A DNA stretch of 64,000 nt from Stenotrophomonas sp. SY1. Lineage in GTDB: Bacteria; Pseudomonadota; Gammaproteobacteria; Xanthomonadales; Xanthomonadaceae. The notes under the pieces are model-generated. The model worked only from the letters and a program-made list of their open reading frames with translations, ran no database searches and was not told where the DNA came from. Shown here piece by piece: positions 7,699 through 16,635 of the stretch (positions are counted from its first letter, which is position 1; the number at the start of each line of letters is the position of its first letter). The position numbers were made by a program, and so were the translations under genes. The stretch lies in NCBI RefSeq assembly GCF_021202945.1, contig NZ_JAJOYR010000002.1, forward strand, positions 1,124,453 through 1,188,452. Direction: 5' to 3'.

Positions 7699-10527
7699 AT
7701 GACGCCAGTCCTGCTGCTGCTCCTTTGCCTGCCTTTCCTGCTGGCGGCCGCCATCGCCCTGCATGGCCGCCTGTCGCGGACCGCTGCTGCGTGCCTGGCC
7801 GGCGCCGCGCCCGTACTCGGGGTTGCGCTGCTCGGTTACCTGACCCCGGCGGTGCTCGATGGTGAGGTGATCCGCAACAGTTGGCCGTGGCTGCCGCAGA
7901 TCGGCCTGGACTTCAGCCTGCGCATGGATGGCCTGGCCTGGATGTTCGCCGGGCTGGTGCTGGGCATCGGTGCACTGGTGGTGCTGTACGCGCATTACTA
8001 CCTGTCGCCGAAAGACAGCACGCGGCGCTTCTACAGCTATCTGCTGCTGTTCATGGGCGCGATGCTGGGCATGGTGCTGTCCGGCAACCTGCTGCTGTTG
8101 ATGGTGTTCTGGGAGCTGACCAGCATCAGCTCGTTCCTGCTGATCGGCTTCTGGTCGCACCGCAAGGACGCACGCGAAGGCGCACGCATGGCGCTGATCG
8201 TCACCGGCGGTGGCGGCCTGGCCTTGCTGGCCGGCGTGTTGCTGATCGGCCGTATCGTCGGCAGTTTCGACCTGGACGTGGTGCTGGCTTCGGGTGACCT
8301 GATCCGCGCCAGTGCGCTGTATCCGTGGGCGCTGCTGCTGGTGCTGGCCGGCATCTTCACCAAGAGCGCGCAGTTCCCGTTCCACTTCTGGCTGCCGCAT
8401 GCGATGGCCGCGCCGACGCCGGTATCGGCCTATCTGCACTCGGCCACGATGGTGAAGGCCGGCGTATTCCTGCTGGCACGCCTGCACCCGGCATTGGCCG
8501 GCACCGAGCTGTTCTTCTATGTGGTTAGCGGCATCGGCGCGATCACGCTGCTGGTGGGTGCGTGGAATGCGATCTTCCAGCACGACCTCAAGGGCCTGCT
8601 GGCCTACTCCACCATCTCCCACCTTGGCCTGATCACGCTGCTGTTCGGCCTGTCCACGCCGATGGCGGTGGTCGCCGGCGTGTTCCACATCCTCAACCAC
8701 GCCACCTTCAAGGCCTCGTTGTTCATGGCCGCCGGCATCATCGACCATGAGACCGGCACCCGCGACATGCGCCGGCTCGGCGGCCTGCGCCGCCTGATGC
8801 CGATCACCAGCACCCTGGCCATCGTCGCCTCGCTGGCGATGGCCGGCATCCCGCTGCTCAACGGCTTCCTGTCCAAGGAGATGCTGTTTGCCGAAGCGCT
8901 GGCCACCGGCGGCCCGGACTGGATGCGTACGGCGGTGAGCGTTGCTGCGTTGCTGGCCGGCATCCTCGGCGTGGCCTACAGCCTGCGCTTCGTCCATGAC
9001 ACGTTCTTCGGCAAGGGCCCGATCGACATCGATGTGGTGCCGCACGAACCGCCGCGCTGGATGAAGGTGCCGGTGGAAGTGCTGGTGGTGATCTGCCTGG
9101 CCGTGGGCATCGCGCCGGCGCTGACCGTGGCCCCGGTGCTGCACGCGGCGGCTGGCTCGATCCTCGGTACATCGATGCCCGAATACAGCCTGTCGGTATG
9201 GCACGGCTTCAATCTGCCGTTGGCGATGAGCGCCATCGGCGTGGTCGGTGGTATCGCGCTGTACTTCGGCCTGCGCCGCTTCATCGATCTGTACGCGGTG
9301 AACAACCGCCCGCTGGGCAAGCACCTGTTCCATCGCTGCCTGGACCTGCTGTTCGGCTTTGCTCATCGATTCACCGCCGCACTGGCCAACGGCAGCCTGC
9401 AACGCATGCTGATGGCGCTGGTACTGGTGGCGGTGATCGTGGCCGCCGCCCCGTTCATCGCCAATCCGGCGATGCCGACCTGGCCGGCACCGCAGCCGAT
9501 TCCGCTGCTGGGCTGGACTTTGTGGCTGGTGATGCTGGCCTGCGCGTTCGCCGGCCTGTTCCTGTTCCAGCAGCGCCTGCTGGCGGTGATCGTGATGGGC
9601 GGCACCGGCTTGATGGTGGCGCTGACCTTCGTATTCCTGTCCGCACCGGATCTGGCCCTGACCCAGCTGATGGTGGAGATGGTCACACTGGCGCTGATGC
9701 TGCTGGCCATGAACTACCTGCCAGCACAGTCACCGCCCGAGCATTCGCGCTGGCGCAAGCGCCGTGATGCGCTGATCGCCATCGTTGCCGGCGGTGGTCT
9801 TGCGGCGCTGGCCTATTCGCTGATGACCCTGCCGCCCAACACCATGGCCGGCGAGCTGCTGGTGCGCTCGCTGCCGGAGGCTTACGGCCACAACGTGGTG
9901 AACGTGATCCTGGTCGACTTCCGAGGCTTTGATACCTTCGGCGAGATCACCGTTTTCGGCATCGCCGCGCTGGTGGTGCATGCCTTGCTGCGGCGCTCGC
10001 GGATGGCGCCGGAACAGATCATGCCGGGCCCGCCGATCAAGCTGCCGGTGCCGGCCGATCTGGCCCAGATCATGTTCCCGCTGACGCTGACCGTCTCCAT
10101 CTTCCTGTTCCTGCGCGGCCACAACGCGCCCGGTGGCGGCTTTGTCGCTGGCCTGGTGCTGGCGGTGCCGCTGCTGATCCAGTACGTGATCCAGGGCACG
10201 GCCTCGGTCGAATCGCGGTTCGGCTTCGACTACATCCGCTGCATCGGCCTGGGCCTGTTGATCGCCCTGCTCAGTGGCGCGGCCTCGCTGCTGTTCGGCG
10301 TGCCGTTCCTGACCAGCGGCCACCTCGACCTGGAACTGCCGCTGATCGGCACCGTGCCGCTGGCCAGCGCGATTGGTTTTGATACCGGCGTGTACCTGGT
10401 GGTGTTTGGCGGGGTGATGCTGATCCTGTCGATGATGGGCACGATCAAGCCCTCGCGTACCCGCAACGCCCGTCACGGCGAAATCGATATCAACCGCCGT
10501 TCGGCACGTACCGGGGAGATGCACTGA
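7699..10527 (+). CDS. phaAB: Pha/Mrp-type monovalent cation/H+ antiporter, fused subunit AB
   Basis: This 942-residue, roughly 20-helix inner-membrane protein is the large subunit of the CPA3 antiporter, which exchanges Na+ or K+ for H+. Residues about 100-400 carry the proton-translocating core shared with NuoL/NuoN (MVFWELTSISSFLLIGFW, TKSAQFPFHFWLPHAMAAPTPVSA, FKASLFMAAGIIDHE). After a linker, the MbhD/MbhE-like region is followed by an MnhB/MrpB domain from about residue 790 (FLFLRGHNAPGGGFVAGLVLA). Fusion of A and B is typical of the seven-subunit type found in proteobacteria. Its TGA overlaps the phaC ATG by one base. No good Shine-Dalgarno precedes the ATG at 7699. Confidence 0.95.
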   Translation: MTPVLLLLLCLPFLLAAAIALHGRLSRTAAACLAGAAPVLGVALLGYLTPAVLDGEVIRNSWPWLPQIGLDFSLRMDGLAWMFAGLVLGIGALVVLYAHYYLSPKDSTRRFYSYLLLFMGAMLGMVLSGNLLLLMVFWELTSISSFLLIGFWSHRKDAREGARMALIVTGGGGLALLAGVLLIGRIVGSFDLDVVLASGDLIRASALYPWALLLVLAGIFTKSAQFPFHFWLPHAMAAPTPVSAYLHSATMVKAGVFLLARLHPALAGTELFFYVVSGIGAITLLVGAWNAIFQHDLKGLLAYSTISHLGLITLLFGLSTPMAVVAGVFHILNHATFKASLFMAAGIIDHETGTRDMRRLGGLRRLMPITSTLAIVASLAMAGIPLLNGFLSKEMLFAEALATGGPDWMRTAVSVAALLAGILGVAYSLRFVHDTFFGKGPIDIDVVPHEPPRWMKVPVEVLVVICLAVGIAPALTVAPVLHAAAGSILGTSMPEYSLSVWHGFNLPLAMSAIGVVGGIALYFGLRRFIDLYAVNNRPLGKHLFHRCLDLLFGFAHRFTAALANGSLQRMLMALVLVAVIVAAAPFIANPAMPTWPAPQPIPLLGWTLWLVMLACAFAGLFLFQQRLLAVIVMGGTGLMVALTFVFLSAPDLALTQLMVEMVTLALMLLAMNYLPAQSPPEHSRWRKRRDALIAIVAGGGLAALAYSLMTLPPNTMAGELLVRSLPEAYGHNVVNVILVDFRGFDTFGEITVFGIAALVVHALLRRSRMAPEQIMPGPPIKLPVPADLAQIMFPLTLTVSIFLFLRGHNAPGGGFVAGLVLAVPLLIQYVIQGTASVESRFGFDYIRCIGLGLLIALLSGAASLLFGVPFLTSGHLDLELPLIGTVPLASAIGFDTGVYLVVFGGVMLILSMMGTIKPSRTRNARHGEIDINRRSARTGEMH

Positions 10528-10907
10528 TGGAACTGGCCCTGGCAAGCGCCATCGGCGTACTGGCTGGCATCGGCATCTACCTGATGCTGCGGGCACGCAG
10601 CTTCGATGTGATCCTCGGCATGACCTTCCTGTCCTACGCCACCAACCTGCTGATCTTCAGCGCAGGCCGGCCGGTGATCGGCAAGGCACCGGTGCTCAAG
10701 GACGGCGTGGCGACCAGCCTGGCGCACTACACCGACCCGTTGCCGCAGGCGCTGGTGCTGACCGCCATCGTCATCGCCTTCGCGATGACCGCCGTGAGCA
10801 TCGTGCTGGCCATGCGCAGCCGCAGCGACAACCACAGTGACCACGTCGATGCGCACGAGCCCGAACCAGTTGCTTCGGCCGATGCCCGGCCGGGAGCCGG
10901 CGCATGA
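10527..10907 (+). CDS. phaC: Cation/H+ antiporter subunit C
   Basis: The 126-residue, three-helix membrane protein is homologous to NuoK/MnhC. It shows IGVLAGIGIYLMLRARSFDVILG and TAIVIAFAMTAVSIVLAMR, with the TDPLPQALVLTAIVI stretch that holds conserved polar residues in subunit C. It is the second gene of the operon: its ATG overlaps the phaAB stop, and its stop overlaps the phaD start (ATGA). It should be an essential membrane subunit of the complex and has no known role alone. Confidence 0.93.
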   Translation: MELALASAIGVLAGIGIYLMLRARSFDVILGMTFLSYATNLLIFSAGRPVIGKAPVLKDGVATSLAHYTDPLPQALVLTAIVIAFAMTAVSIVLAMRSRSDNHSDHVDAHEPEPVASADARPGAGA

Positions 10908-12445
10908 ATCACCTGGTGATCCTGCCGATCCTGATTCCGCTGCTCGGCGCCTCGCTGTCACTGTTCATCGAGCACCGCCGCTACGGGCCCAAGGTGCAGC
11001 GCAGCGTGGCGTGGTTGAGCATGGCCGCGCTGTCGGTGGTGGTGGCGCTGTTGTTCGCGCAGACCAGCGAAGGCCAGATTTCGGCCTACCTGCTCGGTGA
11101 CTGGCCGGCACGATTGGGCATTGCCCTTGTCGCCGACCGGCTGGCCGGCTGGATGCTGGGCACCACGACGCTGCTGGCCATCGCCTGCCTGCTGTACGCC
11201 TGCACCGGTTGGGACCGGCGTGCACCGCACTTCCACGCGCTGTTCCAGTTCCAGCTGGTCGGGCTCAACGGTGCATTCCTGACCGGCGATATCTTCAACC
11301 TGTTCGTGTTCTTCGAGGTGCTGCTGATCGCCTCCTATGGTCTGCTGCTGTCCGGCGGCCGTGGCCTGCGCATGCGTATCGGCCTGCACTACGTGGTGTT
11401 CAACATCGCCGCCTCGACGATGTTCCTGATCGCGCTGGGCATGCTGTACGCCACGCTGGGCTCGTTGAACATGGCCGAGATCAGCCAGCGCATCGCCGAG
11501 CTGCCACCGTCACACCTGAAGCTCGCCAAGGCGGCGCTGGGGCTGTTGTTGCTGGTGTTCTGCTCCAAGGCCGCGTTGCTGCCGCTGTACCTGTGGCTGC
11601 CCGAGTCCTATGCACGTGCGCCGGCGGCGGTGGCTGCGCTGTTCGTGATCATGACCAAGGTCGGCCTGTACGCGGTGCTGCGGGTGAGCACGCTGTGGTT
11701 CGGTGCGGCAGCCGGCGCGATGAGCGGCTACGGTGCCGACTGGTTGCTGTGGGCCGGCATTGCCACGCTGGTCGTCGCTGCGCTGGGTGCCCTGGCGGCA
11801 ACCCGCATGAGCGTGCTGGTGGCGTATCTGGTGGTGGTCTCGGCGGCGACGTTGTTCATCGCCTTTGCGCTGGGCAACGCCGGCACGATTTCGGCGGGCC
11901 TGTTCTACCTGCCGCACAGCACCTTCACCGCCGCGGCGATGTTCCTGGTCGCCGACCTGATCCGCCGCCGCCGCATTCGTGCGGGCGAGCGTCGCGAGGG
12001 TGAACTCACGGTGCTGCCGGGCAAGACCGTGCCCGGCCTGTTGTTCCTGGTGTCCGCGGTGGCCGTGGCGGGCCTGCCGCCGCTGGCCGGTTTCCTGGCC
12101 AAGGTGGCGCTGCTCTCGGCCGTGCCGGACGCGCATACCGGCGTGGTCTGGGCAGCGGTGCTGGGCAGCAGCCTGCTGGTGATCATGGGCCTGGCACGCA
12201 CCGGCATCCGCCTGTTCTGGCATGTGCCCGGAGACGAGGACGCCGTGCCCGAACCGTCCGTCGATGCCCCGGCACGCCCATTTGAAACCGCGGCTGCCAG
12301 CCTGCTGCTGGCCTATGTGGTGGCAATGACCGTGTTTGTCGCACCGCTGATGCGCCAGACCGATGCCATCGCCGCGCAGTTGCTGGCGCCGGAGCAGTAC
12401 GTCAATGACATTCGCGGCACCACGCCGCAGCTGAGGCAGCCATGA
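10904..12445 (+). CDS. phaD: Cation/H+ antiporter subunit D
   Basis: The 513-residue, NuoM/NuoN-like polytopic protein is the second proton-translocating subunit. Visible family segments are NLFVFFEVLLIASYGLLLSGG near residue 130, FCSKAALLPLYLWLPESYARAPAAVAALFVIMTKVGLYAVLR (with the lysines and proline of the conduction path) near 220-255, and FYLPHSTFTAAAMFLVADLI near 330. It overlaps phaC and phaE by four bases at each end, indicating translational coupling through the whole operon. Confidence 0.95.
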   Translation: MNHLVILPILIPLLGASLSLFIEHRRYGPKVQRSVAWLSMAALSVVVALLFAQTSEGQISAYLLGDWPARLGIALVADRLAGWMLGTTTLLAIACLLYACTGWDRRAPHFHALFQFQLVGLNGAFLTGDIFNLFVFFEVLLIASYGLLLSGGRGLRMRIGLHYVVFNIAASTMFLIALGMLYATLGSLNMAEISQRIAELPPSHLKLAKAALGLLLLVFCSKAALLPLYLWLPESYARAPAAVAALFVIMTKVGLYAVLRVSTLWFGAAAGAMSGYGADWLLWAGIATLVVAALGALAATRMSVLVAYLVVVSAATLFIAFALGNAGTISAGLFYLPHSTFTAAAMFLVADLIRRRRIRAGERREGELTVLPGKTVPGLLFLVSAVAVAGLPPLAGFLAKVALLSAVPDAHTGVVWAAVLGSSLLVIMGLARTGIRLFWHVPGDEDAVPEPSVDAPARPFETAAASLLLAYVVAMTVFVAPLMRQTDAIAAQLLAPEQYVNDIRGTTPQLRQP

Positions 12446-12948
12446 GCACGCGCCGTCCACTGCTGCGCCGGTTGTTCCCGTCGCCGGCCCTGTCGATCAC
12501 CGTCGTCGCGTTCTGGATGGTGATGTCCTCCAGCTTCGACCTGGGGCAGTTGGTGCTGGGCTTGCTGCTGGGCCTGGTAATCCCCTTGTTCGCAACGCGG
12601 CTGGACCGCGAGTTCGCCCGCCTCGGCAGCTTGCGGCCAGTGCCGAAACTGTTGTTCGTGGTGTTGTGGGACATCCTGCTCTCCAACATCCGCGTCGCCA
12701 TCCAGGTGCTCGGCCCGGAGCGCCGGCTCAAGCCCGGCTTCATCTGGGTGCCACTGGACATCGACAACATCCACGGCATTGCCGCGCTGACCAGCTTCAT
12801 CACCCTGACCCCGGGCACGGTCTCGGCGGCCCTGTCCGAAGACCGCCGCCATCTGCTGGTGCACGTGCTGCACCTTGAGGATGCCGACAGCCTGATTGCC
12901 GAGATCAAGTCGCGCTACGAAGCGCCGCTGATGGAGATCTTCCCGTGA
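12442..12948 (+). CDS. phaE: Cation/H+ antiporter subunit E
   Basis: The 168-residue MnhE-family protein has two N-terminal membrane helices (ITVVAFWMVMSSSFDLGQLVLGLLLGLVIPLF) and a cytoplasmic C-terminal domain with DILLSNIRVAIQVLG, ITLTPGTVSAALSED and LLVHVLHLEDAD. These are the standard signatures of the family. Start and stop overlap the neighbouring subunit genes by four bases. Its role is structural within the antiporter complex. Confidence 0.93.
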   Translation: MSTRRPLLRRLFPSPALSITVVAFWMVMSSSFDLGQLVLGLLLGLVIPLFATRLDREFARLGSLRPVPKLLFVVLWDILLSNIRVAIQVLGPERRLKPGFIWVPLDIDNIHGIAALTSFITLTPGTVSAALSEDRRHLLVHVLHLEDADSLIAEIKSRYEAPLMEIFP

Positions 12949-13229
12949 ACGGATACGAGATTTTTGAGACCACCGTGGTGGTGTGCATGCATGTGGTGGG
13001 CGTGGCGATGCTGCTGTCGCTGTGGCGCCTGCTACGCGGCCCGACCGTCCCCGACCGCATCCTTGCGCTGGACACGCTGTCCATCACCGCCATTGCCGAG
13101 CTGATGTTGTTTGGCCTGTATCTGGACTCGGCCATCTACTTTGAAGCAGCGCTGGTGATCGCCATGCTCGGTTTCGGCAGCACCGTGGTGCTGAGCAAGT
13201 ACGTGCTGCGCCGGGATATCGTCGAATGA
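12945..13229 (+). CDS. phaF: Cation/H+ antiporter subunit F
   Basis: The 94-residue MnhF-family protein has three hydrophobic segments. It carries RLLRGPTVPDRILALDTLS in the first loop, the family hallmark with a conserved Arg-Gly-Pro and Asp-Arg, and ends GFGSTVVLSKYVLRRDIVE. It overlaps both neighbours by four bases. The MrpF subunit in other bacteria has been linked to cation or bile-salt efflux; here only membership in the complex can be stated. Confidence 0.93.
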   Translation: MNGYEIFETTVVVCMHVVGVAMLLSLWRLLRGPTVPDRILALDTLSITAIAELMLFGLYLDSAIYFEAALVIAMLGFGSTVVLSKYVLRRDIVE

Positions 13230-13576
13230 TCACTTTCCTGCAGATCGCACTGTCGGCACTGCTGGTGTTCGGCTGCTTCTTCATCCTGGTGGGCGCACTG
13301 GGACTGGTGCGCTTTTCCGATTTCTTCAAGCGCCTGCATGCACCGACCAAGGCCAGCACGCTGGGCGTGGGCTGCGTGCTGGTGTGCTCGGTGGCGTACC
13401 ACATCTTCCTCGGCGTGGACCCGCAGCCACGCGAGCTGCTGATCACCGTGTTCCTGTTCATCACCGCACCGATCAGCGCGCACCTGATGGCCAAGGCCGC
13501 GTTGTCGCTGATGATGGAAAGCCGGCCGAAAGCACCTGAAAGCAAGTCGAACGAGACCGACGCACCGCAATCGTGA
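13226..13576 (+). CDS. phaG: Cation/H+ antiporter subunit G
   Basis: The 116-residue MnhG-family protein has three membrane helices. It shows LGLVRFSDFFKRLHAPTKASTLG, the signature loop of subunit G, and LLITVFLFITAPISAHLMAKAA. It is the last gene of the six-gene operon. The C-terminus is a short charged tail. A small GCCTGC TT GCAGGC hairpin at 13617-13630 lies between it and the converging gene and may help end transcription. Confidence 0.93.
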   Translation: MITFLQIALSALLVFGCFFILVGALGLVRFSDFFKRLHAPTKASTLGVGCVLVCSVAYHIFLGVDPQPRELLITVFLFITAPISAHLMAKAALSLMMESRPKAPESKSNETDAPQS

Positions 13577-13629
13577 TGAGCCGTGCCCTGGGCCGCAAAG
13601 CGGCATTGACCTGCCCGCCTGCTTGCAGG

Positions 13630-14142
13630 CTATCGGGATGTCCAATCACTTCCCGACCAGGCCACCTTTCCTCTGACAACTAGCGAAGCCCGGTTGTCCG
13701 TATCGCCGGGGCGCCAAACCCTTCCGATGAAGCGCACGCCCTCGTTCGTGTTCACCAGTGAATCCATGGTCTGGGGGAACTCAGCGGGAGTCTCCCCGGA
13801 AAATTCCGGATCGACATACAGCTTTCGGGAAGCACCCTCCCTCAAGGCAATGAATGCCGAGCGCCAGGATCTACTGCCACCGGCACAGCCGACATCCATT
13901 GAGATGAGTGCGAGATAGCGAATACCTCCTGGCTCGCCCTGCCACCGCACCACATTCTTTGGATCGAACCAGACATTGCAGCCAATCGAGTTGGCATAGG
14001 CACGTACTACCGTTGGCAAAGTGGCAAGCTCGCTACGCCCCGTCTGGTCCCAGGCTTCGATTTCCTTGGTGGCCTGCGCAACGCAGACGGCAGGAAAGCA
14101 CAGCAGCGACAAGAAAAAGGCAGTGAAGGATTGCGCTCGCAT
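13630..14142 (-). CDS. Exported protein of unknown function
   Basis: The 170-residue product has a clear signal peptide (MRAQSFTAFFLSLLCFPAVCVAQA, cleavage likely after VAQA). The mature part is soluble, with two cysteines (SIGCNVWFDP and MDVGCAGGS), a KNVVRWQGEPGG stretch and a KLYVDPEFSGE segment. No family was recognised. The ATG at 14142 is chosen because it starts the signal peptide; a 10-codon extension is possible. It converges with the antiporter operon. Confidence 0.65.
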   Translation of the reverse strand: MRAQSFTAFFLSLLCFPAVCVAQATKEIEAWDQTGRSELATLPTVVRAYANSIGCNVWFDPKNVVRWQGEPGGIRYLALISMDVGCAGGSRSWRSAFIALREGASRKLYVDPEFSGETPAEFPQTMDSLVNTNEGVRFIGRVWRPGDTDNRASLVVRGKVAWSGSDWTSR

Positions 14143-14211
14143 GGCATTGTTCCGGATGACCCGATACTGCAATGCATTCGTCCGAAGCCGCTCCTACGGC
14201 CAATCGTTCGT

Positions 14212-15162
14212 TTAGTGCAGCAGCGCCAGCTCCAAACCGACCCAGGCCAGGAACGCGACGAACAACACCGCGCCCTCGCCTCGGGTGATCTTCAGGTCAC
14301 CGCGCAGCATCGGGTACAGCATCAGCACGAACACGATGGCTGCCGGCAGTTCCAGCCGCACGAACGAAGCCGGCAACGGCATCGGCCGCAGTGCTGCCAT
14401 GCCACCGATCACGACCAGGATATTGAACAGGCTGGAACCGATGACGTGGCCCACCACCATGTCACCCTGGCCGCGACGTGCAGCCGCGATGGCCGCAGCC
14501 ACCTCCGGCAGCGCGGTGCCGATGGCCACCGGCAACAGGCCGGCCAGCAGCGGCGACATGCCCCAGCCGGCGCCGATCACCGGTGCCGCCTGCACCACCC
14601 AGCGCGCGCCGTAGTACAGCACCACGACGGCAATGACCAAACGGATGATGTTCAGACCGAGCACGGTGCGGGTGGTCGCGTAGTTGGCGATGCTCTCCTG
14701 CAGTTCGGGCGGTTCACGACGCGCGCGCGACAGCAGGAACGCCAACACCGCGACAAAACCCAGCAGCAGCACGATGCCTTCGATGCGGCTGATGGCACCG
14801 TCCAGGCCGAACACGATCAACGCCAGCGATGCCACCGCCAGCAGCACCAGCAACGGCGACAACAGGCGCGTGCGCACCACCAGCGGGTAAGCCAGCGCGG
14901 CCAGCGCCAGGGTCAGGCCGACGTTGACGATGTTGCTGCCGACCGCGTTGCCCAGCGCCAGATCCTGCGCTCCCACCGCGAACGCGCGCGCATTGACCGC
15001 CAGTTCCGGCAATGAAGTGCCGAAGGCCACCAGCAGCAGGCCGGCGACGAAAGGCGAAGCGCCAAACCGCTGGGCCAGGCCCGAAGCAGCCTTGACGATG
15101 GAATCGCCGCCCAGTGCCAGCAGCACCAATCCCCCGATGAACCATGCGAATGCTTCAAACAT
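14212..15162 (-). CDS. Calcium/sodium antiporter, CaCA family (YrbG-like)
   Basis: The 316-residue membrane protein has two inverted repeats of about five helices each. The conserved alpha motifs are visible: GTSLPELAVNARA with GNAVGSNIVNVGLTL in the first half and GTALPEVAAAIAAARRG with HVIGSSLFNILVVIGG in the second. These hold the acidic and asparagine/serine residues that bind the cation. A short acidic or charged loop (SRARREPPELQ) separates the halves. It should exchange Ca2+ for Na+ or H+ across the inner membrane. It is a single gene facing away from the lipoprotein gene upstream. Confidence 0.92.
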   Translation of the reverse strand: MFEAFAWFIGGLVLLALGGDSIVKAASGLAQRFGASPFVAGLLLVAFGTSLPELAVNARAFAVGAQDLALGNAVGSNIVNVGLTLALAALAYPLVVRTRLLSPLLVLLAVASLALIVFGLDGAISRIEGIVLLLGFVAVLAFLLSRARREPPELQESIANYATTRTVLGLNIIRLVIAVVVLYYGARWVVQAAPVIGAGWGMSPLLAGLLPVAIGTALPEVAAAIAAARRGQGDMVVGHVIGSSLFNILVVIGGMAALRPMPLPASFVRLELPAAIVFVLMLYPMLRGDLKITRGEGAVLFVAFLAWVGLELALLH

Positions 15163-15237
15163 CTGGCGTCTCTCCCGGCGACGATGGCGCGGCGGCCAGG
15201 ACCGCCACGCACCCTTGAGTGAATGGTGCGCAGCGTA

Positions 15238-15825
15238 TCAGCCGCAGCCCTCGACGTAGTCCACCTGCGGCGGCAACCCAACCCGCCAGGCGCGGGCCTT
15301 GCCATCGGCGCCCAGCTCGAACACCAGCACGCCCTGGCTGCCGTCGGCCGCCGGCACGCGCAGCGTCTTGCCGCCTTCTTCGTACTTGTGCGGCTGCGGC
15401 GCTTCGGCCTGCGGATACAGTGCCTGCAACCGGGCCAGATCCAGCCCCACCTTGCCGCCGCCCGGCGCTGCGATATCGGCCGTGCGCAGGTCATAGCGGA
15501 CGAAGCGCCCGGATTCGATCATGAAAGCCACACCGCCTTCGCGCTGACCCGCCGGCTGCAGGTAGTAACAGCCACCATCGGCGACCACGTCCCCCTGCAG
15601 CTCACTGCCCCAGGCGGTATTGAACTGCTCGGCGTCGATGCCCAACTGCACCGGGCCATAGCCTTGCCAGTCCGCATCGCTGGCGGCAACCGGGGCCGGT
15701 GCGGGCGCCGGACTGGCTTCCGGGGTGGCGGCGGGTGTCTGCGGCGCGGCCGCCGGCTCCGGCGTGCGATTGCAGGCCGCCAGCAGGACGACCAGGACAG
15801 CCGAGGACAATGCGATGCGGATCAT
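15238..15825 (-). CDS. Putative lipoprotein with Ala/Pro-rich linker
   Basis: The 195-residue product starts MIRIALSSAVLVVLLAACN, a type II signal peptide with lipobox LAAC. A linker of about 30 residues made of Ala, Pro and Thr follows. The folded part begins near WQGYGPVQLGIDAEQFNTAWG and contains two cysteines (DGGCYYLQP and a C-terminal VEGCG). Similar small Xanthomonadaceae lipoproteins exist, but no function is known to me. GGAG lies 7 bases before the ATG. It probably sits in the periplasm, anchored to a membrane. Confidence 0.72.
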   Translation of the reverse strand: MIRIALSSAVLVVLLAACNRTPEPAAAPQTPAATPEASPAPAPAPVAASDADWQGYGPVQLGIDAEQFNTAWGSELQGDVVADGGCYYLQPAGQREGGVAFMIESGRFVRYDLRTADIAAPGGGKVGLDLARLQALYPQAEAPQPHKYEEGGKTLRVPAADGSQGVLVFELGADGKARAWRVGLPPQVDYVEGCG

Positions 15826-15951
15826 GCGGCGACTCCAGGCGGAAACCGGGGCCGAGTCTAACCACAACCCCGTCATCGGCGTGCATGTTGTCATCATGCT
15901 TTCACCTGCGCACGGCAGGCTGGGGCCTTCGCGCCGCCCCGTCAGCCGACC

Positions 15952-16470
15952 ATGCATCCGCGCAAGACCGAACTCGCCCACAACGTGTTGCAGGCACACC
16001 GCGCACCGCTGGACCTGCGCCAGCGCCGCGCCCTGATCCTGTGCGATGGCAAGCGCAGCCTGGCCGAACTGACCATGCTGCTGGGAATCGATGCGCCGGG
16101 GTTGATCGCGCAACTGCAGCACAACGGCTATCTGCATATCGACCAGGAATCGTCCGCCCCACCGGCTACGCCAACGCCGGCAACGGAATCCAAGCCCGCC
16201 GTCGAACGGCGCCGCTCGATGGTCGCCGCGCGCATCTACGTGCTGGACATCCTGGCGCTGCAGCGCAACCCGGTCGCCGCCCACTTGCATCGGCAGCTGC
16301 AGGCCACCCGCGAGGAAGCCGATACCCTCAACGTCATCGGCCTGGCCCTGGCCCAGCTCCCGGCACTGACCTCCGAAGGCTATGCGCAGCGCGTGCATGC
16401 CCGCCTGCTGGAAGTGGTGCCAGAAGTGCATCTGCCAGCACTGCGCGGGGATGTCGCGTTGCCGGCGTAA
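15952..16470 (+). CDS. Conserved hypothetical protein with winged-helix-like N-terminus
   Basis: The 172-residue cytoplasmic protein has an N-terminal segment (LCDGKRSLAELTMLLGIDAPGLIAQLQHNGYLHI) that looks like a winged-helix domain of the kind found in PatA/DUF4388-type or FrzS-like proteins. A Pro/Thr/Ala linker of about 20 residues follows, then a helical domain (RRRSMVAARIYVLDILALQR) to the end. There are no membrane segments. The function is unknown; a regulatory or adaptor role is only a guess. It ends before a bidirectional terminator shared with hmgA. Confidence 0.62.
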   Translation: MHPRKTELAHNVLQAHRAPLDLRQRRALILCDGKRSLAELTMLLGIDAPGLIAQLQHNGYLHIDQESSAPPATPTPATESKPAVERRRSMVAARIYVLDILALQRNPVAAHLHRQLQATREEADTLNVIGLALAQLPALTSEGYAQRVHARLLEVVPEVHLPALRGDVALPA

Positions 16471-16532
16471 GCCCGCTCTGCTTCCGCAGGCGCGGCCTCA
16501 ACCGCGAAACCGGTGCCGCTTCTCTTCAACAA

Positions 16533-16569
16533 AAAACCCGCCATCTCGCGTTGCGGGATGACGGGTTTT
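16533..16569. terminator. Bidirectional intrinsic terminator between convergent genes
   Basis: AAAACCCG (16533-16540) pairs with CGGGTTTT (16562-16569), extended by an inner CATC/GATG pairing. A- and T-runs on both sides let it serve both the 15952-16470 gene and hmgA. Confidence 0.75.
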
Positions 16570-16590
16570 CATTTGGGCGGAAACATCACC

Positions 16591-16616
16591 AGCTTCGCGG
16601 CCGAGGCCGCTCCTAC
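16591..16616. repeat. GTAGGAGCGG-type palindrome
   Basis: AGCTTCGCGGCCGAGGCCGC followed by TCCTAC reads, on the minus strand, GTAGGAGCGGCCTCGGCCGCGAAG. It is one of about ten such palindromes in the window and sits just after hmgA. Confidence 0.6.
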
Positions 16617-16635
16617 ATGGAGCCACTGGCCTGCT

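Noticed and set aside
6568..9402. Very long minus-strand open frame (944 codons) opposite the stress protein and phaAB genes
   Set aside because: Gln/His/Arg-rich translation typical of an antisense shadow of GC-rich genes; no family match, and the plus-strand genes are clear.
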